Positions 19,994 through 31,114 are shown, counted from the first letter of the stretch. The stretch is 64,000 bases of DNA from Mycosarcoma maydis (GCF_000328475.2 NC_026480.1:496001-560000), one strand, 5' to 3'. Notes: generated from the sequence alone by a model not told the origin. Translations and numbers: made by a program.

Positions 19994-20756
19994 GCTGAAG
20001 TTGTTGACTGCCTTCCCAGCCCTCGATACGCGGCGAGAAAGCGATGTTGACGCTCTCCAGCTTGTGTCCTTGGTTGTGTGAATCACCAATCGTGAATGGT
20101 ATGAACGAGAAAGATCGGTAAAGTCGATGAACTCTCCGAACGACACATGTGGAGCAAGTCGAGAGTAAGCTGTTGAGTCGGCCGGGTCTGTGTGATGAAT
20201 GTTACACTCACCACGAAGGGCTTTTTCTTAGTCGTGAGTGTCAGTCAGAGTCGTGAGTCGTGAGTCGTGAGTCAGGTGTTGTTCTTCAGGCAACACGCGA
20301 AGTCGTGAGTGTTGTTCTCTTTCGAATTACACATCGCATTCACATTTATGAACTTATATTTACTAGTTGTAGATAGTTAATCCAACGCATCATTCGTGAT
20401 TCGCGACTCCCGACTCAGACAAAATATTTTTTAGAGTCACCGTGGATGAGTGCGTACCACCAGAATTAGAGCCTAGCATACAGTCTCAAATTGTTAATCA
20501 CGAATAAATTTGTGATGGTAGATGAGATTTACCCATTTTTTTAATATTTTTTTTTTGAAAATTTCCATCAGTTTTTCGCCCACTCACAGCTGACTGCGTG
20601 TGCTGAGGGGTGTGTGTATGGCGAGCGGTACTTGGCCACGTCGGACCTTCCACGATCTCTGTCTATGCTCTTATCCGTCACGCTCACTCGCTTGTTTCGT
20701 AGACGTGCCACAAGACCACACTGTCCTTGATAGAAGGGCACCGATTCGACTCGAAA
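19994..20756. promoter_or_regulatory. Divergent promoter of RAD17 and the importin gene
   Basis: About 760 bp shared upstream region. The heptamer array at 20248-20274 and further copies near 20300, 20391-20400 and 20495 lie here, together with an AT-rich core (about 20335-20570) containing long T runs. That is the most AT-rich stretch I noticed in the window. Confidence 0.5.
20248..20274. repeat. CTCGTGA-type heptamer array
   Basis: Four head-to-tail GAGTCGT units (GAGTCGTGAGTCGTGAGTCG followed by TGAGTCA), the G-variant of the YTCGTGA family. The last unit creates a TGAGTCA site, the AP-1/Gcn4-type core. Confidence 0.9.
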
Positions 20757-23700
20757 ATGGACGCTCTGGTGCAGCTATTCACCCACTCGTTGGATCCCAA
20801 CCCCAACGCTCGTAAGGCGGCTGAGCTCGAGCTCAAGAAAGTCGAAGCTCACGATGGAATGCTCTCCTCGGTCTTTCAGATCGTCGCTTCCACTCAGCTC
20901 AGCATTTCAGTGAGGCAAGCCGCTGCCGTCTACTTTAAGAACCGCGTGCAAAGGCATTGGGACTCGACTCCCGTTCGTGGGGCACCCACCGTCACTGCCA
21001 TCCCTCAAGGCGATAAGGATGCCATCAAGTCTGCCATTCTTCAGACCCTCGTGGAAACTACCGCTCCCATCCAGGTTCATGTTGCAAATGCGCTTCGTAC
21101 CATCGTGAAATGCGACTTCCCGGATCAGTGGCCACATCTATTGGACCAGATCGGACAGCTCCTCCAGAGCCAAGAGCCTCACCAGGTTTACGGCGGTCTT
21201 CGTGCGCTACTCGAGGTGGTTCGAGCCTACAGGTGGAACAACGGCTCCAAGATGATGGAGCAACTCGCACCTGCTACTCTGCCGCTTATCTTGCGTACCG
21301 GCGAAAACCTGCTCAATTCCGACAATTTTTCGTTCCCAAGGGTCGGCGAGATCATCTATGTGATCCTCAAAGTCTACAAGACTTCGATGCACTCTGAGCT
21401 CACCAAGCACCAGCAGACGCACGAGTCAATCGTTCCTTGGGGCTCTTTTCTACTTCAAGTTGTTCAGAAGGAGATCGACCCAGCGAACCTACCCTCGGAC
21501 GACGAAGAGGCAATGGAGGCGGCTCCTTGGTGGAAGGCAAAGAAGTGGGCTTTCCACACCCTCAACAAGCTCTTCTCTCGCTACGGCAACCCGTCCCAGC
21601 TTCCGTCGGACATGCAGAATTACAAACCTTTCGCCGAGCATTTTGTTCAGACGTTTGCTCCGGAAATCCTCAAGGTGTACCTGCGCATCGCCGAAGCCAA
21701 CAGCCAAGGCTCCATGTGGATTTCCAAAAAGGCCTTCTACTTTCTCTGCATGTTCTTCACCGAATGTGTCAAGCCCAAGACTACGTGGGCGCTTCTCAAG
21801 CCGCACGTGCCTCAGCTCACCCAGTCATTCATCTTCCCGCGTCTCTGCTTTAGCGAAGAGGATGACGAGTTGTGGGAGCTGGACGCGGTCGACTTTGTAC
21901 GAGCCAATCTTGACCCGTTCGAGGAGATTGGCTCTGTGTCCGGCTCGGCTGCTACGTTTGTCCAGACCGTCGCATCCAAGCGTACCAAGAGCGCGTTTAT
22001 GCCTTTGCTCGAATTTGTCACTTCAGTGGTCAACGCCTATCCAATGGAGAGGAGCGCCAAGGAGAAGGACGGAGCCTTCCATCTCTGCCGTGCTATGGAC
22101 TTGACCATGGTCAACCACGAAAAGGTGTCTGGAATGCTTGACTCGTTCTTTGCGCAGCATGTGATCCCGGAGATGAAGAGCGAGCACAAATTTTTGCGTT
22201 ATCGCGCTTGCGACTTGGTCAAGGCGTTTGATCACAACGGTATGCAGTGGAGCAACAATGCGACGTTGGAAGCAGCGTTCCGTGGAGTGATGGATTGTAT
22301 TGGAGATGCCGAGCTTCCCGTTCGTGTTGTTGCCGCTGAAGCGATTGGCTCGCTCATCGACCACGATGAAGTGCACGCAGCAATGGCGCCAAATGCGGCT
22401 CGTCTTATGCAGGAACTGCTCAAGCTCAGCGACGAGACGGATCTAGACATTCTCTCTCCGACAAAGTCCAAAGTGGTGGCCAACTTTGGCGAGGAATTGC
22501 TGCCCTTTTCGATCCAGCTCACGGAGCAGATGGCCGAGTCGTACCTGCGTCTGGTCAACGAGAACCTCGAAAGTGCAGATCGCGATCCTGATGGTACCAT
22601 GGAGCTCAACATGGATAACCACGAAGACGACAAGCTGTTTGCTGCTATGGGTTGTCTCAACACCATCTTCCAGATCATCGCTTCGGCCGAATCCAAACCG
22701 GACATCCTTGAGAAGCTTGAAGCTGTGGTTCTGCCCATTGTCGCTTTTACCTTGGAGAAGGATTGCGTCGAGCTGTTTGATGACTGCCTGGAGCTCACAG
22801 ACACCTTGACTTACTTCCAAAAGAAGGTGAGCCCGGCGATGTGGCACATTTTTACTCTGATTTACAAGTCGTTCAAGGGTGCCGGTATTGACTACCTGTC
22901 GGAGATGCTGCCTACGATTGACAATTGCGTCTCGTACGGCGTCGAGGTGGTGCAGCAGTCGTCGGAGTACAAGTCGATGCTGGTGGATATCTTTTTGACG
23001 GCCATGACGTCGGATCAGCTGGGCATCACGGATCAGGTGGCGGCTTGCAAGCTGGCCGATGTGATCCTGCTGCTGTTGAAGGGAGGCGTGGACGAGGCTC
23101 TTCCTCAGATTGTCAACGCTGTTTTGCCGCACACGGTGGACGAGGAGAAGATCAAGGCGGATGTGAGAAAGTGGTCGGTGATCGTGGTGCTGGATGCGTT
23201 GGTGTACAACGCCGGTGCCACGTTGCAGGTTGTCGAAGCGAATGGAGCAACGGCTGCGCTATTTGGTGCAGTGACAACGTTGTTGCCGAAACTGACGCGG
23301 GTACACGAGAAGAAAGTTGCTGCATCGGCCATCATCCAACTGTTGGCGTTGGAGCCTGCTTTGCTTCCTGCAGCGCTGCAGAGCAACTTGACTGCGTTCC
23401 TGGTGGCGCTTGCTACCCAACTCGACGGACTGCCGGACGCGATCCGGAAACGAAACGAAATGCTGGAAGCGTTCGAGAATGAATCCGCGGATCAAGAGGA
23501 AGATGAAACGTCGTTCGCATCGAGCTCGGCAGGTGTCAATGTCGACACTTCGGGCTTTGAAGACGTGGACGACGACCACGATGTGTTGGACGAAGAGAAC
23601 GAGTACATGGAGATGTTTGCTCGCGAACGTGCCAAGCTTCGTGCGCGAGCCAATGGCGAGGAGCTGGAAGACGACGAGGACGAGGACGATGAGTTTGTCG

Positions 23701-23906
23701 ACGAGGATGACGAGGACGACGAGCTGAGCTACGAGAGCCCGATGGATGCGGTTCCGGTGTTTGAGCAGTTCCGACAGTTGTTGACCAGCTACCAGAGCGA
23801 AAGGCCCGACGTGTGGGCCAAGATCGCCGCCGAGTTGACGGCTGATCAGATGCAGTTGATCCAGCAAGCTGCCGAGGGCAAGGACGAGCGCGTCAAGACG
23901 TTGTAG
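20757..23906 (+). CDS. Importin-7/8-type karyopherin beta (Sxm1/Nmd5 family)
   Basis: 1049 aa from MDALVQLFTHSLDP. The earlier in-frame codon at 20727 lacks family support. An importin-beta N-terminal domain is visible (ARKAAELELKKVE, then SVRQAAAVYFKNRV near 53-66), followed by HEAT repeats. IPO7/IPO8/Sxm1 signatures include VRVVAAEAIGSLIDH, AMGCLNTIFQI and VSYGVEVVQQSS. The C-terminus is strongly acidic (about 955-1010), as in importin-7-type receptors that carry basic cargo such as ribosomal proteins and histones. It shuttles between cytoplasm and nucleus under Ran control. Whether it corresponds to yeast Sxm1 or Nmd5 is undecided. Confidence 0.9.
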   Translation: MDALVQLFTHSLDPNPNARKAAELELKKVEAHDGMLSSVFQIVASTQLSISVRQAAAVYFKNRVQRHWDSTPVRGAPTVTAIPQGDKDAIKSAILQTLVETTAPIQVHVANALRTIVKCDFPDQWPHLLDQIGQLLQSQEPHQVYGGLRALLEVVRAYRWNNGSKMMEQLAPATLPLILRTGENLLNSDNFSFPRVGEIIYVILKVYKTSMHSELTKHQQTHESIVPWGSFLLQVVQKEIDPANLPSDDEEAMEAAPWWKAKKWAFHTLNKLFSRYGNPSQLPSDMQNYKPFAEHFVQTFAPEILKVYLRIAEANSQGSMWISKKAFYFLCMFFTECVKPKTTWALLKPHVPQLTQSFIFPRLCFSEEDDELWELDAVDFVRANLDPFEEIGSVSGSAATFVQTVASKRTKSAFMPLLEFVTSVVNAYPMERSAKEKDGAFHLCRAMDLTMVNHEKVSGMLDSFFAQHVIPEMKSEHKFLRYRACDLVKAFDHNGMQWSNNATLEAAFRGVMDCIGDAELPVRVVAAEAIGSLIDHDEVHAAMAPNAARLMQELLKLSDETDLDILSPTKSKVVANFGEELLPFSIQLTEQMAESYLRLVNENLESADRDPDGTMELNMDNHEDDKLFAAMGCLNTIFQIIASAESKPDILEKLEAVVLPIVAFTLEKDCVELFDDCLELTDTLTYFQKKVSPAMWHIFTLIYKSFKGAGIDYLSEMLPTIDNCVSYGVEVVQQSSEYKSMLVDIFLTAMTSDQLGITDQVAACKLADVILLLLKGGVDEALPQIVNAVLPHTVDEEKIKADVRKWSVIVVLDALVYNAGATLQVVEANGATAALFGAVTTLLPKLTRVHEKKVAASAIIQLLALEPALLPAALQSNLTAFLVALATQLDGLPDAIRKRNEMLEAFENESADQEEDETSFASSSAGVNVDTSGFEDVDDDHDVLDEENEYMEMFARERAKLRARANGEELEDDEDEDDEFVDEDDEDDELSYESPMDAVPVFEQFRQLLTSYQSERPDVWAKIAAELTADQMQLIQQAAEGKDERVKTL

Positions 23907-24051
23907 AGCACACAGACATGTATAGGACTGACGCGCAAGTATCTGACATGCATGATGGTTCACAAAGATACGATGTGCTAGGAAAATCGGTTTGTCATGA
24001 CTCACGAATGCTTGGCATGAAGATCTCAAGCTGAGGCAGTGGGTGGAGGAT

Positions 24052-24961
24052 TCACAAGCTGTCTACAAACTCTTGCTGGCGCTGTTGACCTGCGGGGAAC
24101 GCCAGGCCGTCAGTGGCGTGGTCTGGACGAACGACGAGGCCACGCAACGAGATGTCGTAAACGATTTCTTCGATGTTTTTGACGTCGTACTGTTTGCGAT
24201 ATAGGCCAGGGTCGGTGGTCAGAAATCCATGCGATCGGTGCATGCAACAGATCCACACTCGTCGCATTGAAAGCTTGACGCTTGAATCTGTGATGTGTGA
24301 CTGTGATCCGGATTGGCGGTGTCGAGCTTACCTTTAGGCTGTCGAAGCGTTTTCTGAGCGAGTCATTTTTGAGGTTGAGCAGTTGGAAGCCGGAGTGCAC
24401 CTGTTTGACAAATTCGGCGAGACGGAGCGGCGTCGAGTAGTCGCCGAGGGTGACGCTATTGAGTGCCAATCTGGGGAGTTGGTTGATCGCGTTGATGAGC
24501 GCGTGCAGATAGACGTCTGTGACGAGCTGGATCTTGGCGCGCGAGTGTTTGTCGAGACCGAGCACGTGTGATGCCTGTTGTTTTGTTACAAGACCTCCTG
24601 TTGCTAGCAGAACCAGCTGTGCGATTGTCGAAGTGAGGTTCTTGAACGCAAACGAATACTCGTCGCACCACCGATACAATCCGTCCTCTGGCAACACGCA
24701 TGCCAGTTGGTCGATCTTGCTTCGCACCTCCACCCATACCGCTGCCGTCTGCTGAACCGTCGCCGAAAACTCGCGCGCTTCACTCGAATACAAATCTGCC
24801 AGTATCGCCGAAAGCTGACGAGACAGTCGATCCAGCTCGTGCGCCTTGTCGCGCAACACGTCCGCCAGTCGACGTTCCGCTTCAAGCTCTTCGAACAGCG
24901 GCTCGAATTCCGACGTGATCAGCGAGCGCAGCGAGACAGCACCTGTGCTTGAAGACGCCAT
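24052..24961 (-). CDS. TSN: Translin, two exons
   Basis: CDS complement(join(24052..24189,24332..24961)), 255 aa. Exon 1 starts MASSSTGAVSLRSLI and runs to NDSLRKRFDSLK before GTAAGC (24331). Exon 2 starts YDVKNIEEIVYDISLRGL after ...AAACAG. Together these restore the translin signature (LKND-LRKRFD-LKYDVK-EE-VYD). Translin forms octameric rings with TRAX (C3PO), binds single-stranded DNA and RNA, and takes part in RNA processing. TRAX is not in the window. The promoter is shared with the L1-domain gene. Without splicing, exon 1 would run on into a basic nonsense tail. Confidence 0.92.
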
Positions 24962-25535
24962 GTCGACAAGATGCAAGCAACCGATGCTTCGCTTGCAATC
25001 GTGAGCGACGCAGTGAGTCGTAAGAGGACGACGACAGAGGTGAGCTCTCAGTCGAGCTTCCATCACTCCAAGGTGGAGGTCGACAGCCTCGAGCTTACAT
25101 CGCACATGGCATTATGTAAGCATTACCAGTGTCACTTTTGGTGGATGCTGATTCACAAATTCACAAATTTAAAAATTCACGAATTGTGAATTTTTCGTGA
25201 ATTTTAAGAAAGTTTTCTCTTTCGTGTTTGCTGCAGCCTGCTTCTCGACCCTGAAAATCGTGAATGAAAAAGAAAAAGAAGAAAGAAAGAAAAACTGCAA
25301 CCCCACTCGTACCTCTCACTTTCACTCTGCAGACAGACACTTCTGATCCGTGACTGCAAACAGACACGCTGATCCTTGCCGCTTGTCGTCCATAGTCGAC
25401 AGCAGGCACTTGGTTAGCATCGGCTTTCTCATCCTCATCCTTATCTGCATCCCGCGTCTGCGTGTCGACAAGCTCTCTCTCTCTCGATCGCAACCATAGC
25501 TACGCGCAGTTTGGATTTCAGTGTATTCGCCGATC
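24962..25535. promoter_or_regulatory. Divergent promoter of translin and the L1-domain gene
   Basis: About 570 bp. At 25149-25206 it carries a dense set of direct and inverted ATTCAC/GTGAAT copies that could form hairpins. A purine-only AAAGA-type tract follows at about 25265-25292. Confidence 0.5.
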
Positions 25536-26714
25536 ATGCCGAGCAAGACCAAGTCTCGCACATCGGCAAGCGCTGCGACGGAGAAGCCCATCGTTGCGAC
25601 GGCGTCGTCGTCGCAAATCGGTGTTTCCAACAGCAATCTGGACTCGGAGCAGGTTCTCAAAGCGTTTCGTGCGCTATCGGCGCACGTTGCACGTCGAAAC
25701 GCGTCGTCGGCGACGGGCTCTTCGCTTCCACTCGATGGACCTTCGGGCGCGCTGCGCGATGCGTCGAATACCGTGTATCTGCAACTGACGCTTTCGACGC
25801 TCAGTCCGACATCGCACATCAAGCCGGTCCGTATCAATCTGCCGCACGCGCTGCACACGCCCGGTGAGGTCAGCACGTGTCTGCTCGTCAAAGACCCGCA
25901 GAGGGAGTACAAGGATCGTCTCGTAGCCGAAAAAATCAGGTGCATCTCACGCGTTGTAGGCGTCACCAAACTTAAGGGCAAGTTCAAACCGTACGACGCA
26001 CGAAGAGCACTTGTCCAAGACCACGATATCTTCCTCGCCGACTCGCGCATCGTGCCCAACCTCGCGAATCTGTGCGGAAAGGTGTTCTTCGACGCGCGCA
26101 AGAATCCGATCACGGTCAACCTCACCAAGAAGTCCGAGGCGTTGAAGAAGGAGTTGGAGTCCGCAATTCAGGCGACCACGTTTTTGCAGAACAAGGGCAG
26201 CTGCTCCACCATCAAGATCGGCTACATGCACAAGCACAGTCCGGAGCAGTTGACGCAGAACCTGATGGCTGCGATGCCCGCCGTGTTGAGCAGGGTCAAG
26301 GGCGGATGGGAGAACGTCAACAACGTGGATGTCAAGACGGGCAATTCGGCTGCATTGCCCGTGTGGAATAAGAAGCTCGGAGTCAAGACACATGTTACGC
26401 CTAGCAACGAGCGCCTAGTCGACGAGACGAGCCAACCGTCGATCCCAGCCGAGCACAAGCACGACCTGTCAGCTGAAACGCCCGTCAAGAAATCCAACAG
26501 TCTCGTCAACAAGGGGCAGCATACCTGGCCGCCAACATCCAGTCCGAGTCCACGAAAGACGCGTGGCGCCGCCGCCGCCGCCGCTGCCGCTGCTGCTGCA
26601 AAGGCCAATTTGACCATCGCCAACGACGCTGTAGCTACGCCGACGAAAAGCGCCAAGTCGACGCCCAAGAAACCCACCTCGAGCGTCGGCCGAAGTGCGC
26701 GCAAGCCCAAGTAG
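25536..26714 (+). CDS. Ribosomal L1-domain nucleolar protein (Utp30/Cic1/RSL1D1-like)
   Basis: 392 aa from ATG at 25536 (MPSKTKSRTSAS). The central L1-like domain runs from about residue 35 to 265: LTLSTLSPTSHIKPVRINLP, VCLLVKDPQREYKD-type, FLADSRIVPNLANLCGKVFF, and NKGSCSTIKIGYMHKHSPEQ. The C-terminus is low-complexity with an Ala tract (GCC/GCT repeats at about 26567-26600) and Lys/Ser/Pro-rich basic sequence typical of nucleolar proteins. The family works in 60S or small-subunit processome assembly. I cannot tell the Utp30 and Cic1 branches apart. Confidence 0.82.
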   Translation: MPSKTKSRTSASAATEKPIVATASSSQIGVSNSNLDSEQVLKAFRALSAHVARRNASSATGSSLPLDGPSGALRDASNTVYLQLTLSTLSPTSHIKPVRINLPHALHTPGEVSTCLLVKDPQREYKDRLVAEKIRCISRVVGVTKLKGKFKPYDARRALVQDHDIFLADSRIVPNLANLCGKVFFDARKNPITVNLTKKSEALKKELESAIQATTFLQNKGSCSTIKIGYMHKHSPEQLTQNLMAAMPAVLSRVKGGWENVNNVDVKTGNSAALPVWNKKLGVKTHVTPSNERLVDETSQPSIPAEHKHDLSAETPVKKSNSLVNKGQHTWPPTSSPSPRKTRGAAAAAAAAAAAKANLTIANDAVATPTKSAKSTPKKPTSSVGRSARKPK

Positions 26715-27192
26715 CGTACACGCCCCTGTATCTACCGGCTTTTCTAGTCTTGCCATGTACATACAGTATTCCTTCGAACACCCCATGCAGTTCTTCTCGT
26801 CTTGCTTGTACGCGACTCTCACCGCTCGACCATCCTCTGACTCTGTCTGATCTCGTCCGCGCATCCATCCACCCAAACGCCGCCACGCGTCACCGCCCAC
26901 AGCTGACATAACGCTTACCATCGCAATACACCCGAACCAGCTCTCGCCGCCTTCTGGCTTTGCTAAGCGCAAGCAGTCCCCAAATGAGACGCACACGACA
27001 AAACGTAAAATTGACATGGGAAACAATCAAGCAAATCGAAACAGTGAGGTATTGAGAATGTTGTCTGTGAATGTGTGATTGTATCCATGTACCGACCAAC
27101 TACCGAAGAGACCGGCGACGCTCAGCTCATCCGTGGGCAACACAGTCAACGTCAGTTGAGCCGGCTCCTGTGCTTCCGATGGCCGCCCATTT
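26715..27192. other. Convergent 3' region of the L1-domain and VAP genes
   Basis: About 480 bp between two gene ends. It contains no heptamer copy that I can see and no gene. Confidence 0.4.
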
Positions 27193-28447
27193 TTAGAACA
27201 TGACGTACGTGATGGCAAAGACGGCAAACGCAATGGCGGCAACAATGTGAACGGGTACACCCTCGGCAGAGGCGGTCTGCACGTTGCCAGACGACGAGCG
27301 CTTGGCAGCATCGAGCTCCTTCCTAAGTCGTGCCACTTCGGCTTGCAACTCGGAGCTGGAAAGCTTGGAGGTATCCTTGTTGGCACCGGAAGCGCCGTTG
27401 ACTACACTCGAGCCAGCGTTTCGTGCAGTAACGGCAGCTGCACCGACACCAGCAGCGGCGGCACCACCGGCGGCGTAAGCAGCCTCCTTGGCTTTCTGAG
27501 TGGTCGAGCCGTCGGTGTTGGCCGAAGCATTCTGCGCAGCAGTGATGGGGTTGTAGGTTTGCGACGAGTAGCTCTGGTCACCGTTCAACTTGCTTGGTGT
27601 TCCTCGAACCGTGCTGTAGCGCTCGTCGCTGATGATCTGGCTCGAGTTGCCCTCGTCCTCTTCGGCAAGAGGCGCGGTTGTTGCAGGAAGGTATGTACAT
27701 CGAATCTTTTGTTCGTGAATGGCCGACTTGTTCTCCTTCTCGATGGTAGGCCAGATCTCCTGAAGTGAAGCGGTTTCAAAGTCGGGTGTGATGATGGTCG
27801 ACTGCACGAGGAACTTGTCTCGGCACTTTGCCGACGAAGGAGGCTCCTCCTTCATGGGCTGGAGGAGGACTTGCACTTCAACCTTCTCGCCGGGCTCGAT
27901 ACGGCCCGAGTTGGGACGCACGCAGTACTGCTTGGGCGCCGTGGTCTTAACCTTGAAAGCGACAGGTTGGTTGTTAGGGTTGGACACCGTCAGAGTGCGC
28001 TTGACCAGCTGGGTGAGCGGGCCTGACCAGTAGTGAAGCAAAGTAGTTCATAAACAATCGGAGCTTATCGTCAGCAAAGGTTACAGCAGCTAGGGTCAAA
28101 TGCTCCACTAGATCCAAGACAACTTACGAGGGAAGCCGAGCTGAACGTGGGGGCTAAGTCTGTGTGAAGTAAGGGGAGCGGAAAGGGGACAGAAACAGTT
28201 GGAATTGTCAGCAAGCCTATGCTGAGGGTTATAGCAGAGATTGTACGTGCAGAGTCGATGCGGTGGCTGCCCAGGACATCAAGATGAATGTGCAACATCC
28301 CATCCTGCATCCCATCCTGGCGGCGCTGTTACTGTGTGCAACCGAGCAAGCCCTTGGAAGCCAGCAGAAGATGCGTGCTCAAAGATGCTGACTGTCAGTG
28401 GTTGAGAAGAAGCTGCGCGGACAGACTGATACGCACTCGACAGACAT
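27193..28447 (-). CDS. SCS2: VAP/Scs2-type MSP-domain ER membrane protein, three exons with an 11-nt first exon
   Basis: Proposed CDS is complement(join(27193..28022,28128..28153,28437..28447)), 288 aa. Junctions are GTGCGT/TTAG and GTAAGT/TCAG and all in phase, giving MSVDPHVQLGFPRPLTQLVK. The MSP domain follows: SNPNNQPVAFKVKTTAPKQY, CVRPNSGRIEPGE, CRDKFLVQS, which includes the FFAT-binding face. Then come a linker, an Ala-rich stretch, a short coiled coil (SSELQAEVARLRKELDAAK) and a C-terminal tail anchor (IVAAIAFAVFAITYVMF). VAPs tether the ER to plasma membrane and other organelles by binding FFAT-motif lipid-transfer proteins. The MSP exons are certain; the 11-nt start exon rests on phase and splice fit. 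Confidence 0.85.
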
Positions 28448-30040
28448 GCTGGACGATTCAAGCGAGCTTCAAAGCTTCGCGAGCGGTTAGGTTCGATAAG
28501 AAAGGCCACAGCCAAGCCGTTGTTGAAGAGTATCGAGAAAGCAGATGCTTGTCCGATGACGTCGGATGGATTGTGTCTGTCACGACTAAGCCGGACTACT
28601 TTTGATCGAGAGTTGAAGCAAAGGACAATCGACGTTGCGTCCAATTTCAAGGTCACCGGCGTGCGTGCAAAGTGAGCAAGAGGCGCGTGCTTAAGAGGGA
28701 GAGCCGTTTCCTTGTACGACCGACGATCACGGGTTGTACGATGACGACGGGACTTGCGAAGGGCGGAGCCACGTTCGGATCAAAGGAGAAGATGACGGTG
28801 GTGGTGAAGCCAAGTAGATGACGATCAAGTAGAAAGAGTGCGGGGGGAAGGATCCGATTCACGATTGGAGGAGGGGGACTCTGCTGTGGCACAGTGTCCG
28901 TGCTGGTGGAGCAAGGACGGCGTGCGAGAGTTTCAACGAGATTAATCACGAATAAGAGCGACGAGCCAGTGGTGAGTGAGTATGCGTGCGGTTCAACAAG
29001 CGGATGCCGTCCTGTAGCTCAAGCCAGGCTCAACAGGCATAAGTTAGCTTGGCGGCGGCTCTGTTCAAATCAAGAGCACCTGCTACAACGAGGCAAGCCA
29101 CTCACTCACTCGCCCAGCAGGCACACTCACAGTCTTGACTGTTCAAGCCAAATAGTGGATAATGACGCTGGTCTAGCCTCCACGCTGCAGATTTTGTATT
29201 CATGTGGGCAAACAACTATCGAACCGCGCGGCTCATGAAAGACAACAAAGCGAGGAAACAGTCGTGAGTATTCGTGATTATTGAGAATCACAACTAAATT
29301 TGCACATTCAAATTGCTCACGTCTTCCTCTTCAGTCGTGAGTGTGAGTTTGAAATACTGTGCTATCCAATAGGCCCGCCCGCGCTCGCTTACACTGCTTC
29401 CACTCCGAGGTTTGCTCATTCACGACTCTGTGCAGCTCAACCAGTCTGCCTTTTTTATTATTATTGGAAGTTCTTTCTCCAAGTACAGCTTTCAAGAGTT
29501 GGCCCGAGCCAGACACACGGCGTGCCATTTGAGACAAGGCAAGACATTCACAGATTCACGATTCTTGATTCGCAGCATCTTCTTGTGCCGTCAAATTCTC
29601 GAAGCAGCACCTGGTTACCAGTTTAGCCCATATTCACAGATTCGTGATTGGTCTTCACGCACCTTTTCATTCGTCAGTCAGCCCGTTCGTCGGTCGAGTT
29701 GACGCACGTCATCATTTCACACTCATGACTGATTGGACCGTGAAAGTCGCGAGTAGCGTTTCGCATATCGACGCTCATTCAAGAGCCCGATTGTGCTTTC
29801 GCAATCGTGATACCGACGGTGGATTGCTGTTCCTGACGCCTCTGGCTCACGATCCGCTCGCCCACCTGATCACACGACATCTTCTTTCACTCTTGAACCA
29901 CATCTTTTACTCTTGAACGACCGTGCACATGCTAGCGTGCTGCTTATAGGCGTCATCTTCGCTGCCACGCTGGAGCAAGGCCGAAAGAATGAGATCCATG
30001 TACTGTCACTGCCGAACAAATTGAATCACGACCAGCCGGG
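28448..30040. other. Spacer upstream of VAP
   Basis: About 1.6 kb with several heptamer copies (about 28942-28953, 29264-29280, 29553-29575, 29638-29650). ORFs here are short and built partly from the repeat. No gene or tRNA recognised. Confidence 0.4.
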
Positions 30041-30898
30041 TCACGACGTCTTGAACTTGGAGCTACCGTCAGCATTGAGGTACTTGCTGAACGCCGTCTT
30101 CCATGCTTCCTGACCGTGGTTCTCAATAATGTCGCCGTGCAGCATAATGATACGACGGAAGTCCCAACTGGCCACTGTGGAAGCCGCCTCGGCAAAGTTC
30201 TTCTTCCTCTCGTCGGTGGAACCGCCGTTGGTTACACCGGGAATGCCATTGGCAATACCCGCCGATCCAAGGAAAGACTTGTGGAAAGCAGCGTAGGGGT
30301 TAAAGAGCTTCGAGAACCAAATCACACCGGGAATCCACGATGTCGCTTTGCCTGATGGGGTGTTGCGGTATTGCTGGTTGCAAGGCAAGTTGAATAGCAG
30401 GTCAGCCGTAATGAGCGTCTTGCTGTCCTTGTGCAGGAAAGCAACGTCTTTGTTGGCAAATGTGGGGAAGTACTGCGGCACCAACTCTGACTCGTAGCCG
30501 TATTGTGTGTTGGGAGCATCTCTGCCGTAGATGCCGGTAAACTTTACGTCCGGTCGCTTCTCCTCGTGGCCTTCGGTGCCAACCACCTTGGCAGATGGAT
30601 AGGCTGCGTGAAAATCTTTGAGAAAGAGGTGGTGTACGTTGTCAGGCGCCACGAGATAGGCGACTTCGCCCATTGCGTCAATCTTGGCCCTGGTCGGCTC
30701 GTCGAGAGGTGTAGACGGCACGACCCACAGACGGCCATCGCGCATCTTGATGGCGATGCTGCGACCACCGATGGGCAGGATTCCGAATCGACTGAAGGGG
30801 TAGTCGAACGTGGTGATCTCAGGCGTCACCTCCTGAATATAGACGGGCGTTTTGGTGGGCTCAGTACCCGAAGGACCAGATTTGTTTGAAGCTGCCAT
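30041..30898 (-). CDS. DUF4336-domain protein
   Basis: 285 aa from MAASNKSGPSGTEP; the frame stays open to 31414. The core reads FDYPFSRFGILPIGGRSIAI, then AYLVAPDNVHHLFLKDFHAA, FLHKDSKTLITADLLFNLPC and FRRIIMLHGDII. It has the metallo-hydrolase-like order of DUF4336 proteins, which share the beta-lactamase fold but often lack the full metal-binding set. Function is unknown. An in-frame Met at 31114 (MRSAATSFLFASSLLGRT) would add 72 residues rich in Arg and Ser and poor in acids, like a mitochondrial presequence, so two isoforms are possible. Confidence 0.75.
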   Translation of the reverse strand: MAASNKSGPSGTEPTKTPVYIQEVTPEITTFDYPFSRFGILPIGGRSIAIKMRDGRLWVVPSTPLDEPTRAKIDAMGEVAYLVAPDNVHHLFLKDFHAAYPSAKVVGTEGHEEKRPDVKFTGIYGRDAPNTQYGYESELVPQYFPTFANKDVAFLHKDSKTLITADLLFNLPCNQQYRNTPSGKATSWIPGVIWFSKLFNPYAAFHKSFLGSAGIANGIPGVTNGGSTDERKKNFAEAASTVASWDFRRIIMLHGDIIENHGQEAWKTAFSKYLNADGSSKFKTS

Positions 30899-31114
30899 GG
30901 TGTCGATGCGGCAGCCGCAGTTGAATGTGCACAGCCTGGCTGAGGACGGGGCGATGAACAACGATGTGGATGTGTTCAAGTAGGCGGCGCGGTGAACCAG
31001 AAACGCGCGATACGATATGCTACGATGCAAAAGATGCGAACGTGCCAGTGTTAACGGAGGTGTGCGACCGAGCAGACTGGATGCAAAAAGGAAAGAGGTA
31101 GCTGCTGATCTCAT

